DNA from: Clostridiales bacterium
GTDB lineage: Bacteria; Bacillota; Clostridia; UBA1381
Direction of reading: 5' to 3'
Assembly: GCA_003453455.1 (NCBI GenBank)
Contig: DMLG01000158.1
Span: 1-9,062 of the forward strand
DNA: 9,062 nucleotides
Position numbers and translations under genes: made by a program. This document shows, in pieces, positions 1 to 7,196 of this stretch. The notes under the pieces are model-generated. The model was not told where the DNA came from. It was given only the letters and a program-made list of their open reading frames with translations, and searched no databases. The stretch's first letter is position 1. Every line of letters starts with the position of its first letter.

Positions 1-860
1 GCTACGAAGTTGGGGTTTTTACAAACCTGACCCGCGACCATCTCGATTACCATAAGACTATGGAAAACTATTTTCTTGCAAAGGCAAAACTTTTTAGTAT
101 ATCTAAAAAAGGCGTTATCAATGTAGATGACGAATACGGAAAAAGGCTTAGTATGCTTGCACCATGCGAGAAAATGACGGTAGGTACAAAGGACGCAAAT
201 CTTTTGGCACAAAATATAGAAACAGATGAGAAAGGCTCGGCATTTTCTGTAAATTATGAGGGCGAAACTCATAAAATAGAGCTTGGAATTTCGGGAATGT
301 TCAGCGTTTATAACGCACTTTGTGCCTTGGCTGCTGCACTTTCGTGCGGTGTGGACATAAATACCGCAAAAAAGGGACTAAAAAATGCCTCCGGTGTAAA
401 GGGAAGGCTTGAAAAAGTAGCGACAGACACCGATTATGCAGTTATTATTGACTATGCTCATACACCTGACGGACTGGAAAATGTGCTTGGCGCAGTAAAT
501 TCATTTAAAAAGGGACGACTTATTGCTGTTTTTGGCTGCGGCGGTGACAGAGATGCGACAAAGCGCCCCATAATGGGTGATATAGGAACAAGGCTTTCGG
601 ATATTGCTATAATTACCTCCGATAATCCCAGAACGGAAGAGCCTCAAAAAATCATTGACGATATTTTAAAAGGCGTAAAAACGGGAGAATATAAAGTTAT
701 AAAAGACCGCAGGGAGGCAATAGGGTATGCCCTCTCCATAGCAAAAAGCGGTGATGTTGTGCTGCTTTTAGGAAAGGGTCAGGAAACATATCAGATATTG
801 GGAACAGAAAAAATTCATTTTGATGAACGCGAGATAGTAAAAGAGTTTTTGGAGAAGTGA
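1..860 (+). CDS. murE: UDP-N-acetylmuramoyl-tripeptide synthetase (MurE), 3' part
   Basis: Cytoplasmic ATP-dependent Mur ligase that adds the third amino acid to UDP-MurNAc-L-Ala-D-Glu. The reading frame is open from base 3, and the segment FTNLTRDHLDYH upstream of the first ATG (60) is a classic MurE central-domain motif, so the gene enters from the left and that ATG is internal. About 285 residues are visible. Families are near 490 residues, so the N-terminal domain and ATP P-loop lie outside. Visible motifs are AKAKLF (region of the carbamylated lysine), YAHTPDG (453-473), GGDRDATKRP (about 537-568), DNPR (621-632) and GKGQE (771-785, often GKGHE). DNPR is the established signature for meso-diaminopimelate rather than lysine as substrate. 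The stop is one base before the murF start, and the murF RBS (GGAGAAG, 851-857) lies inside this gene, suggesting translational coupling. Confidence 0.97.
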   Translation, partial: YEVGVFTNLTRDHLDYHKTMENYFLAKAKLFSISKKGVINVDDEYGKRLSMLAPCEKMTVGTKDANLLAQNIETDEKGSAFSVNYEGETHKIELGISGMFSVYNALCALAAALSCGVDINTAKKGLKNASGVKGRLEKVATDTDYAVIIDYAHTPDGLENVLGAVNSFKKGRLIAVFGCGGDRDATKRPIMGDIGTRLSDIAIITSDNPRTEEPQKIIDDILKGVKTGEYKVIKDRREAIGYALSIAKSGDVVLLLGKGQETYQILGTEKIHFDEREIVKEFLEK

Positions 861-861
861 T

Positions 862-2220
862 ATGCAGAGATTAGATGTTGAGGATATACTTAAAGCCACA
901 AACGGACAGCTTATTTGCGGAGAACCTGATTTTGTCATTTCCGAAATAACAACAGATTCGAGAAAAGCAGGAGTAAATATGCTGTTTGTTCCGCTTGTCG
1001 GCGAAAATAACGATGCGCACGATTATATCGGGAACGCTTTTGAGAATGGCGCAAGCGTTGTTATCACACATAGAGATATACCGCCGAGGAACGATAAAAG
1101 TATAATAAGGGTGCAGGACACGCGGACTGCTCTTGGCGATATTGCGCGGTTTTATAAGGAAAAATACAATCTCCCGACTGTTGCGGTTACGGGAAGTGTC
1201 GGAAAAACCACTACAAAGGATATGATTTCCTCTGTCCTTACGATGAAGTATAATACTGTAAAAACCCAGGGGAATTACAATAATGACATAGGCTTGCCGC
1301 TTACCGTTTTCAGGCTGGAACATAAGCATGAAGCGGTGGTTTTGGAAATGGGTATGTCACATTTTGGTGAAATACATTATCTTGCGTCCATTGCAAAACC
1401 CAATATTGCGGTAATAACAAATATAGGTATGTCGCATATAGAAAATCTCGGCTCCCGTGAAAATATTTATCGCTCAAAGATGCAGATTTGCGACTTTTTT
1501 GACGAAAACGGACTTTTGATAGCGAATGGTGATGATGAATTTCTGCAAAAAAAGCAGGAGGGCATTAAAACAATAACATACGGAATAGAAAATAAGGCTT
1601 GTGATTTGGTTGCGGAAAATGTTGAAAATTTAGGTATGGACGGCAGCCGTTTCACAGTTTTGATAGATGGGGAAAACTACGAAATTACAGTAAAGACGCC
1701 AGGTGTTCATAATGTATATAACGCCCTTGCATCAATTTGTGTAGGGCGCGCTATGGGCGTTTCTATGCAGGATATTATTGACGGAATACGAGAGTTCCAG
1801 CTTACAAATATGCGTATGGAAATTAAGCATTTTGGAGATTTAACGGTAATTGATGATTGCTATAACGCAGCCCCCGATTCCATAAAAGCGGCTCTTTCGG
1901 TTTTAAAAGACGCAAAATCTGCGCGAAAAATTGCCGTTTTGGGCGATGTTTTGGAGATGGGCGGTTTTGCGGAGACGGAGCTTTATGAAATAGGCAAGAA
2001 TATGCGGAATATTGACGCACTTATAACAGTTGGAAGTAATGCGCATTTTTTTGCAGACGGCGCGCAAAAAGCTGGAATACAGGTAATCAAAAAGTTTAAG
2101 ACAACTGATGAAGCTATATCCTTTTTAGATGGATTTTTAAGAAGCGGCGACACCGTTTTGGTAAAAGCATCGCGCGGTATGCATTTTGAAAAAATTGTCG
2201 AGGCTTTGGCGGAAAGGTAG
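862..2220 (+). CDS. murF: UDP-MurNAc-tripeptide--D-Ala-D-Ala ligase (MurF)
   Basis: Last cytoplasmic Mur ligase; it joins D-Ala-D-Ala to UDP-MurNAc-tripeptide using ATP, giving the pentapeptide precursor. The 452-residue length is normal for the family. The N-terminal UDP-binding domain carries TDSRKAG (31-37). The ATP P-loop is TGSVGKTTTK (110-119). NYNNDIGLPLT (138-148) and LEMGMSHFGE (161-170) follow in the central domain. The lysine of SKMQI (K206) fits the position of the carbamylated lysine of Mur ligases. The C-terminal domain has DDCYNAAPDS (331-340) and LGDVLEMG (360-367), both typical of MurF. The ATG is chosen because GGAG lies 7 nt upstream, at the end of murE. mraY starts 6 nt after the stop. 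Nothing suggests truncation or a lost catalytic residue. Confidence 0.97.
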   Translation: MQRLDVEDILKATNGQLICGEPDFVISEITTDSRKAGVNMLFVPLVGENNDAHDYIGNAFENGASVVITHRDIPPRNDKSIIRVQDTRTALGDIARFYKEKYNLPTVAVTGSVGKTTTKDMISSVLTMKYNTVKTQGNYNNDIGLPLTVFRLEHKHEAVVLEMGMSHFGEIHYLASIAKPNIAVITNIGMSHIENLGSRENIYRSKMQICDFFDENGLLIANGDDEFLQKKQEGIKTITYGIENKACDLVAENVENLGMDGSRFTVLIDGENYEITVKTPGVHNVYNALASICVGRAMGVSMQDIIDGIREFQLTNMRMEIKHFGDLTVIDDCYNAAPDSIKAALSVLKDAKSARKIAVLGDVLEMGGFAETELYEIGKNMRNIDALITVGSNAHFFADGAQKAGIQVIKKFKTTDEAISFLDGFLRSGDTVLVKASRGMHFEKIVEALAER

Positions 2221-2226
2221 AAAACA

Positions 2227-3246
2227 ATGGGATTTTTAGTTGATACAGCGGAAAAAATGACAGGCAGTGTGTGGCTCAGCATTATGCCCCTTTTAGTATC
2301 CTTTGCGGTTACGGCGCTTATTTCACCGATTTTAATACCCTGGCTTAAAAAACTGAAATTCGGACAAGAAATTTTGGAAATAGGTCCAAATTGGCATAAA
2401 AGCAAGTCAGGAACTCCTACCATGGGCGGAATTGCATTTATTTCAGGCATATTTACTGCAATAATTTTGGCGCTTTTCGTAAAATGCGACCTGCCGCTTT
2501 TAATGATGCTTTTAATATCGCTTGGATTCGGTATAATCGGCTTTACAGATGACTATATAAAAGTTGTGAAAAAACGGAATTTAGGTCTTACGGCAAGACA
2601 AAAATTCCTTTTGCAGACAATTCTTGCGGTAATATATGTAGTTGTGCTTGCAAAAACGGGGAATTTGAACAACCACATAATTATTCCATTTATGAGTAAA
2701 ACAGTGGAAATGCCTTGGATTTTATATACGCTGCTTGTGCTTTTTGTGGTGACGGGTACGGTAAATGCTGTAAACTTAACTGACGGTATAGACGGACTTG
2801 CAACAAGTATAACTGCTTTTGTTTCGCTGTTTTTCGTTATATCAGCCGTCCTCTTTTCGGATTTGGATTCTATGTGGTATGCGCTTGCTGTTTTGGGTGG
2901 TTGTATGGCGTTTTTGATATTTAATGCACACCCTGCAAAAATGTTTATGGGTGATACAGGCTCACTGTTTTTAGGTGGAAGCATTTCGGTACTTGCAGTC
3001 GGACTTAAAATGCCGCTTATACTGATAATTGTGGGATTTGTTTACCTTTTTGAAACACTTTCGGTTATCATACAGGTCACGAGTTTTAAGCTGACAGGGA
3101 AGAGAGTTTTCAAAATGACGCCGATACATCATCATTTTGAGATGTGCGGTTGGAAAGAAAATAAAATAGTAGGCGTATTTACGGCGGTTACGATTTTGTT
3201 GTGTATAATAGGGATAGCGGCGGTACTGCCGTATGCAGGTGTTTGA
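2227..3246 (+). CDS. mraY: Phospho-N-acetylmuramoyl-pentapeptide-transferase (MraY)
   Basis: Integral membrane enzyme that transfers phospho-MurNAc-pentapeptide from UDP to undecaprenyl phosphate, forming lipid I at the inner face of the membrane. It is 339 residues with about ten hydrophobic segments, normal for the family (for example near 17-37, 68-86, 92-106, 166-182, 196-212, 263-285 and 314-335). Active-site signatures are all present: GTPTMGG (62-68), FTDDYIK with the Asp pair D108/D109, NLTDGIDG (183-190), FNAHPAKMFMGDTGS with D243 (232-246), and the HHH loop TPIHHHFE (298-305). The ATG follows AAAGG (2213-2217), which lies in the last codons of murF. The next gene is the SEDS polymerase after only 18 nt. 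In many bacteria murD sits in that position. Confidence 0.97.
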   Translation: MGFLVDTAEKMTGSVWLSIMPLLVSFAVTALISPILIPWLKKLKFGQEILEIGPNWHKSKSGTPTMGGIAFISGIFTAIILALFVKCDLPLLMMLLISLGFGIIGFTDDYIKVVKKRNLGLTARQKFLLQTILAVIYVVVLAKTGNLNNHIIIPFMSKTVEMPWILYTLLVLFVVTGTVNAVNLTDGIDGLATSITAFVSLFFVISAVLFSDLDSMWYALAVLGGCMAFLIFNAHPAKMFMGDTGSLFLGGSISVLAVGLKMPLILIIVGFVYLFETLSVIIQVTSFKLTGKRVFKMTPIHHHFEMCGWKENKIVGVFTAVTILLCIIGIAAVLPYAGV

Positions 3247-3250
3247 TAAA

Positions 3251-3257
3251 GAGGGGG
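3251..3257 (+). promoter_or_regulatory. Ribosome binding site for the GTG-started ftsW
   Basis: GAGGGGG lies 7 nt before a GTG at 3265. It fixes that GTG as the start of the SEDS gene. No ATG in that frame is closer to the conserved region until well into the first membrane segment, and the basic N-terminal tail is in the same open frame. Confidence 0.75.
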
Positions 3258-3264
3258 TAAAAAG

Positions 3265-4488
3265 GTGGCGATAAAGGCTCTTCATTCAGATAATCCGCCT
3301 AAAAAGAGTGCCAAAGGGGGCAGAAAAAAGGCGGTCAAAAAAAAGAATAACAGAAAAAACAGCATTTTATCAGCAATACGCAAGCGTTCAAACAGCATTG
3401 GCGAGATAGACTATACCTTTTTGCTTCTTACAGTTGTTCTGACAATAATAGGGCTCGTTATGCTGCTTTCAGCATCAACGCCTGCGGCTAATATAAAATT
3501 TGGAAAAAGCTACTATTTTTTTATACGCCAATTCATTTTTACGGCTTTGGGAATAGTATTTATGTATGCTATTTCCTTTATTGATTATCATACCTATAAA
3601 AAATATGCAAATGTTGGCATTTTGGTCGGCATAGTGCTTTTAATACTTGTTCTTATACCGCATATCGGTATAGAGAGAAACGGCTCACGGCGCTGGATAA
3701 GTCTTGGCTTTACAGATTTTCAGCCGACAGAGCTTGTTAAGTTTTTAATAGCGTTGTTCTTTGCGTCGAGCATATCGGAAAGGCGGTACGACCTTACTAA
3801 ATTTGAGGGACTTATGAAATACGGACTTTGGCTACTTGCGATAGTCGCACCTATTATGCTTGAAACACATTTAAGCGGTGCGATAGTTATAGCAGGTATA
3901 GCAATATGCCTTTTAATTATCGGCGGAGCAAGTATGAAATATGTTTTTTTGGGCGGCGCAGCACTCTTAGGAGGCGGAACGGCGGTTGCGCTATTGATAC
4001 CGTCACGAGCTGCAAGACTGATAAGCTTCTTGCACCCATTTGACGACCCACAGGGAAGGGGATATCAGATAATTCAGTCACTTTATGCCATTGGCTCCGG
4101 CGGAGTTTTCGGAAGAGGTTTAGGTCAGAGTATGCAAAAATATTCCTATCTTCCCGAACCGTATAACGATTTCATTTTTTCCATTGTAAGCGAAGAATTG
4201 GGCTTTGTTGGTGCGGTATTTATAATACTTTTATTTGCAGGTCTTGTAATACGGGGCATAAAAATTGCGCTTGAAGCACCTGATGCTTTTGGGATGCTTT
4301 TGACAATAGGAATAATGTCACAGATTGCAATACAGACAATTTTAAATGTTGCGGTAGTCACATCATCTGTGCCGAATACGGGTGTAACGCTTCCGTTTTT
4401 CAGCTATGGCGGAACGGCAATGATGATGCTTTTAATGGAAATGGGCGTAGTGCTTAATGTATCGAGAAATGCACGAAATCGGCTTTAA
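3265..4488 (+). CDS. ftsW: SEDS-family peptidoglycan polymerase, FtsW/SpoVE type
   Basis: Multispanning membrane glycosyltransferase of the SEDS family that polymerises lipid II, usually with a class B PBP at the division septum. It has 407 residues and about ten hydrophobic segments starting near residue 50. Family signatures are NGSRRWISLG (139-148) with DFQPTELVKF (151-160), the segment GYQIIQSLYAIGSGG (266-280), LPEPYNDFIF (296-305) and PNTGVTLPFFSYGG (370-383). D302 in NDFIF matches the catalytic Asp of FtsW (D297 in E. coli). The first 45 residues are a very basic cytoplasmic tail with 15 Lys/Arg in the first 41. The start is GTG with a good RBS. The paralogues FtsW, SpoVE and RodA cannot be separated from sequence alone; position beside murG favours FtsW or SpoVE. 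murG follows after 16 nt. Confidence 0.93.
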   Translation: MAIKALHSDNPPKKSAKGGRKKAVKKKNNRKNSILSAIRKRSNSIGEIDYTFLLLTVVLTIIGLVMLLSASTPAANIKFGKSYYFFIRQFIFTALGIVFMYAISFIDYHTYKKYANVGILVGIVLLILVLIPHIGIERNGSRRWISLGFTDFQPTELVKFLIALFFASSISERRYDLTKFEGLMKYGLWLLAIVAPIMLETHLSGAIVIAGIAICLLIIGGASMKYVFLGGAALLGGGTAVALLIPSRAARLISFLHPFDDPQGRGYQIIQSLYAIGSGGVFGRGLGQSMQKYSYLPEPYNDFIFSIVSEELGFVGAVFIILLFAGLVIRGIKIALEAPDAFGMLLTIGIMSQIAIQTILNVAVVTSSVPNTGVTLPFFSYGGTAMMMLLMEMGVVLNVSRNARNRL

Positions 4489-4504
4489 ATGAAAGGGAAC
4501 AAAT

Positions 4505-5602
4505 ATGAAAATTATTTTTGCAGGCGGCGGAACGGCAGGACATATAAATCCTGCCATTTCAATTTCTAACTATATTAAAGAGCGTGATGATAATTTTGAG
4601 GCACTCTTTATCGGAACTGAGAGAGGCCTTGAAAAAAAACTTGTCCCAAAGGCAGGATATAACATAAAATATGTGGATGTGTGCGGACTTGACAGGAAAA
4701 ATCTTTTAAAAAATGTGTCGGTGCTTATGAAACTTCAAAAGGCAAAACGCGACTGTATAAAAATTTTGAAAGATTTTGCGCCTGATGCGGTTGTGTGCAC
4801 AGGCGGCTATGTGTCAGGACCTGTAATGATGGCGGCGCATAAGCTTGGAATACCGTCTTTAATTCACGAACAGAATGTATATCCCGGATTTACGGTAAAA
4901 GGTTCGCAAGAGTTTGCGTCCTTTGTTGCCATAAGCTTTGATGAAACAAAGGAACACTTAAAATGCAAGGGAAAATGCGTTGTTACGGGAAATCCGATAC
5001 GCGAGGAGCTTTTGCATACCGATAAGGCGGCGGCAAGAAAAAAACTCGGTCTTTCCGATAAACCCTTTGTGCTTGTTTTTGGGGGAAGTTTAGGCGCTGC
5101 CAAAATAAATGAAACTATGCTCGGGTTACTGAAAATGACAGACGGACACGATATGGACATACTTTTCGGCACGGGTGACAGAAATTATGAAAATATTTTA
5201 AAAAGGATTAAGGATGAGGGGATAAAACTCCCCGAAGGCACAAAAGTTGTACCTTATATCAATAATATGAATGAGGTTTTGGCGGCTTGCGATATTGTGG
5301 TGTCAAGAGCGGGCGCAATAACTGTTTCGGAAATTGCGGCTGCAAAAAAACCGTCTGTTTTGATACCATCTCCCAATGTTGTAAGAAATCACCAGGAGCA
5401 GAATGCACGCGAATTTGAAAAAAATGGAGCAGCAAAGGTGATTACCGAAAATTGTTTGACATCGGAAATTTTGTATGATACAATTAAAAAAATGTTAGAT
5501 GATAGCAAAAATCTGCAAAAAATGAGCGAAAATGCAGGAAAACTTGCTAAACGGGATGCACTTGCCAAGATTTATTCGCTTGTTTTGGAAATGGTGAGAT
5601 AG
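4505..5602 (+). CDS. murG: UDP-GlcNAc:lipid I N-acetylglucosaminyltransferase (MurG)
   Basis: Peripheral membrane GT-B glycosyltransferase that adds GlcNAc to lipid I, giving lipid II. The length of 365 residues is normal. The N-terminal glycine-rich loop is AGGGTAGHINPA (6-17), with H13 as the family's conserved His. HEQNVYPG (121-128) contains the conserved Asn (N124). The second half carries GNPIR (162-166), GGSLGAAKIN (193-202) and SRAGAITVSE (267-276), which ends in the UDP-GlcNAc-binding Glu (E276), followed by the conserved HQEQNA (296-301). The ATG is preceded by GAAAGGG (4491-4497). It is the last recognisable murein synthesis gene here. murC, murB or ftsQ/divIB, which often follow murG, are not present downstream. 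Confidence 0.96.
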   Translation: MKIIFAGGGTAGHINPAISISNYIKERDDNFEALFIGTERGLEKKLVPKAGYNIKYVDVCGLDRKNLLKNVSVLMKLQKAKRDCIKILKDFAPDAVVCTGGYVSGPVMMAAHKLGIPSLIHEQNVYPGFTVKGSQEFASFVAISFDETKEHLKCKGKCVVTGNPIREELLHTDKAAARKKLGLSDKPFVLVFGGSLGAAKINETMLGLLKMTDGHDMDILFGTGDRNYENILKRIKDEGIKLPEGTKVVPYINNMNEVLAACDIVVSRAGAITVSEIAAAKKPSVLIPSPNVVRNHQEQNAREFEKNGAAKVITENCLTSEILYDTIKKMLDDSKNLQKMSENAGKLAKRDALAKIYSLVLEMVR

Positions 5603-5610
5603 AGTCACAA

Positions 5611-5617
5611 AAGGAGG
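5611..5617 (+). promoter_or_regulatory. Strong ribosome binding site for the transglutaminase-like gene
   Basis: AAGGAGG lies 6 nt before GTG at 5624 and fixes that start. The resulting protein begins with a good signal peptide (MKK followed by a hydrophobic stretch). The murG stop is only 8 nt before this site, so no separate promoter fits in the gap. Confidence 0.8.
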
Positions 5618-5623
5618 AAAACG

Positions 5624-7138
5624 GTGAAAAAAGCATTATCATTTGTGTTATCGTTATCATTGATTTTTCCTACATTATTAGGCATTGTATCGGCAAAAGC
5701 GGAAAACATACCTGCAATCGGAATTGAAGGAAGTTTGTGTAAAGGTGAATCGCAAAAACATATGGGAGGATTTTTGCCCGATAAGCCTATGCAATTGGAT
5801 GTATCGATTAAGTCTTCTTCAAGAGGAAGGTTCAACTTGAAGTCTGCGCCCACACAAAATGTATATGAGTACCTTGAAGAGCAGATGAAAAATCATGAGA
5901 AGAATATAGTTTTATACCCTACATATGAAGTCAGAGCATACTACGAATTTGATGAAGAAAAGCAGAGTACTTATATAAGTTTAGATAATTTTCATACAAT
6001 ATTGAGAACGGTACTGTTTAATAATTATGATATTTTAGTTTATGATAACCCGTATAATTGTAATATTGCGCAGGACAATGAGGGTAATTTGTATATAGGT
6101 AGTTTTTCGCCGGAATATTACATATCGGAGGAGGACGAACAATCAGCAGTTGAAATGATGGACAATGAAATAAACAACTATCTTGAAGCTGTACGAGATA
6201 TTCCTTCTAATGATGTTGTCGGTAAAATGGTTGTAATTCATGACCTTTTATGCGCAAATAATGTGTATGACACCGAGGGGCTGAATAATGAACAGACAAA
6301 CGGTATTTCATGCAATTATGCGCGTACGGCATACAATATGTTCGCCAATAATATGGGTGTTTGCCAGGGGTATGCTATGGCATTAAAGGCAATTTATGAT
6401 AAACTGAATAAGGAACTGAAAGAGGAAAGAGGAACAACGGAGGAAATCATTGAAACTAGCTTTTGCAGTTCTGATAATATTGCGCATATTTGGAATGTAG
6501 TAAAAATTGACGGAAACTGGTATCATATTGACCTAACATGGGATGATATTGATTATAACGAAGAAACACCGATACAAAGTGCGTGGCACGGATATTTCTT
6601 AAAAACGGACAGCGAGTTTGCGTCAGACCATTTTAAGTATGACGGAAATGATCAGCCCATATATGACTGGGCTTTTTATACAAATCAAGAGGTGAACTGT
6701 TACGATAGTAAGTATTCACAAGGACATATCTTCAATTTGAGATATGCATATCTGATATCGTACAGTGACGGAGCATATAACATAGACCTTGGATATACAC
6801 TCCGCACAGACAGCACACTTCTGACGGATATTCTTACAACAGATTCCTTTTTGTATGAATATAAACAAACAGAAGAGTCTGAACCTGTGGTATATAATGC
6901 GATAATGGTTTTTACAGAAGAACCTATTATAATCAGACAGATATTGACATCTTATGATGAAAATGGTGCATTAATGGCAAATAAGTGTGTAATTCCTGAA
7001 AACATGACTATTGGTGGCAGTTATAACTTTACGCCGCTAATCTATGATAACAGCTCGCCGTCAAGGGTATTTATCTGGTCGCCAGATAGTATTAAACCGC
7101 TTTGCCGCGCGATTTATGTGCCTGCGCTTGTTCAATAA
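5624..7138 (+). CDS. Exported transglutaminase-like cysteine protease superfamily protein
   Basis: The protein has 504 residues, starts at GTG and has a Sec signal peptide: KK, a hydrophobic core 4-22, and a likely cut after SAKA (residue 26). It therefore acts outside the membrane. The central region (about 195-310) is a transglutaminase-like core. A catalytic triad is visible: Cys247 in GVCQGYA, His288 in AHIWNVV, and Asp303 in HIDLTWDD. The usual spacing and the W/Y pattern around His and Asp fit the family. Residues 75-190 form an N-terminal region I do not recognise. The last 65 or so residues (YDENGAL, then RVFIWSPDSIKPLC, 481-494) resemble a short C-terminal beta-module that I recall at the ends of many clostridial surface proteins. 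No SLH, LPXTG or lipobox is seen. Substrate is unknown: this superfamily includes proteases, peptide crosslinkers and inactive members. Sampled lines look more AT-rich than the mur genes. It is probably the last gene of the murein transcript. Confidence 0.85.
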   Translation: MKKALSFVLSLSLIFPTLLGIVSAKAENIPAIGIEGSLCKGESQKHMGGFLPDKPMQLDVSIKSSSRGRFNLKSAPTQNVYEYLEEQMKNHEKNIVLYPTYEVRAYYEFDEEKQSTYISLDNFHTILRTVLFNNYDILVYDNPYNCNIAQDNEGNLYIGSFSPEYYISEEDEQSAVEMMDNEINNYLEAVRDIPSNDVVGKMVVIHDLLCANNVYDTEGLNNEQTNGISCNYARTAYNMFANNMGVCQGYAMALKAIYDKLNKELKEERGTTEEIIETSFCSSDNIAHIWNVVKIDGNWYHIDLTWDDIDYNEETPIQSAWHGYFLKTDSEFASDHFKYDGNDQPIYDWAFYTNQEVNCYDSKYSQGHIFNLRYAYLISYSDGAYNIDLGYTLRTDSTLLTDILTTDSFLYEYKQTEESEPVVYNAIMVFTEEPIIIRQILTSYDENGALMANKCVIPENMTIGGSYNFTPLIYDNSSPSRVFIWSPDSIKPLCRAIYVPALVQ

Positions 7139-7143
7139 AATAA

Positions 7144-7180
7144 AAAGCTGTTTTGCTTTTAGCAAGACGGCTTTACTTTT
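7144..7180 (+). terminator. Probable intrinsic terminator after the transglutaminase-like gene
   Basis: A 13-bp stem (7144-7156 with 7162-7174) closes a 5-nt loop (TTTTA) and is followed by CTTTT. Two of the pairs are U-G wobbles in the + strand RNA. The same two positions would be C-A mismatches in a minus-strand transcript, so the hairpin suits + strand transcription. The T tract is short (TTTACTTTT), so termination may be partial and some transcript could read into the next gene 22 nt downstream. Confidence 0.7.
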
Positions 7181-7186
7181 AAAAAC

Positions 7187-7191
7187 GGAGG
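7187..7191 (+). promoter_or_regulatory. Ribosome binding site that sets the yqeG start
   Basis: GGAGG lies 5 nt before ATG 7197. The frame is open further upstream to an ATG at 7044, but that extension would overlap the preceding gene and run through the terminator hairpin, so this site decides the start. Confidence 0.8.
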
Positions 7192-7196
7192 AAGCA

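Noticed and set aside
60..860. ATG at 60 as the murE start.
   Set aside because: The conserved MurE motif FTNLTRDHLDYH is encoded in frame upstream of it, so the gene enters from outside the window.
1983..2450. Minus-strand open frame of 155 codons across the murF-mraY junction.
   Set aside because: It is antisense to two well-supported genes, has no RBS and no recognisable domain; it is a shadow of their codon composition. The same holds for the other minus-strand frames in 871-1329, 1467-1655, 1823-2020, 2553-3285, 4146-4361, 4864-5172, 5605-5853 and 7668-8518.
5624..7138. Recent horizontal transfer of the transglutaminase-like gene.
   Set aside because: Sampled lines look somewhat more AT-rich than the mur genes, but other lines are similar, and there are no flanking repeats, tRNA or mobile-element genes. 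A full composition and phylogeny test is needed before claiming transfer.
7120..7138. Truncation or frameshift at the 3' end of the transglutaminase-like gene.
   Set aside because: The C-terminal module is followed by only about ten residues and then a stop and terminator, which is what a natural end looks like.
7113..7141. Possible promoter for yqeG (TAAAAT at 7136-7141).
   Set aside because: The matching -35 position (TTTATG) is poor, and the site lies before the terminator hairpin, so transcripts would have to pass it.
7044..7196. Upstream extension of the yqeG reading frame to an ATG at 7044.
   Set aside because: It would overlap the transglutaminase-like gene by about 95 nt, run through the terminator hairpin, has no RBS, and its residues do not resemble the YqeG N-terminus. 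GGAGG before ATG 7197 fits.
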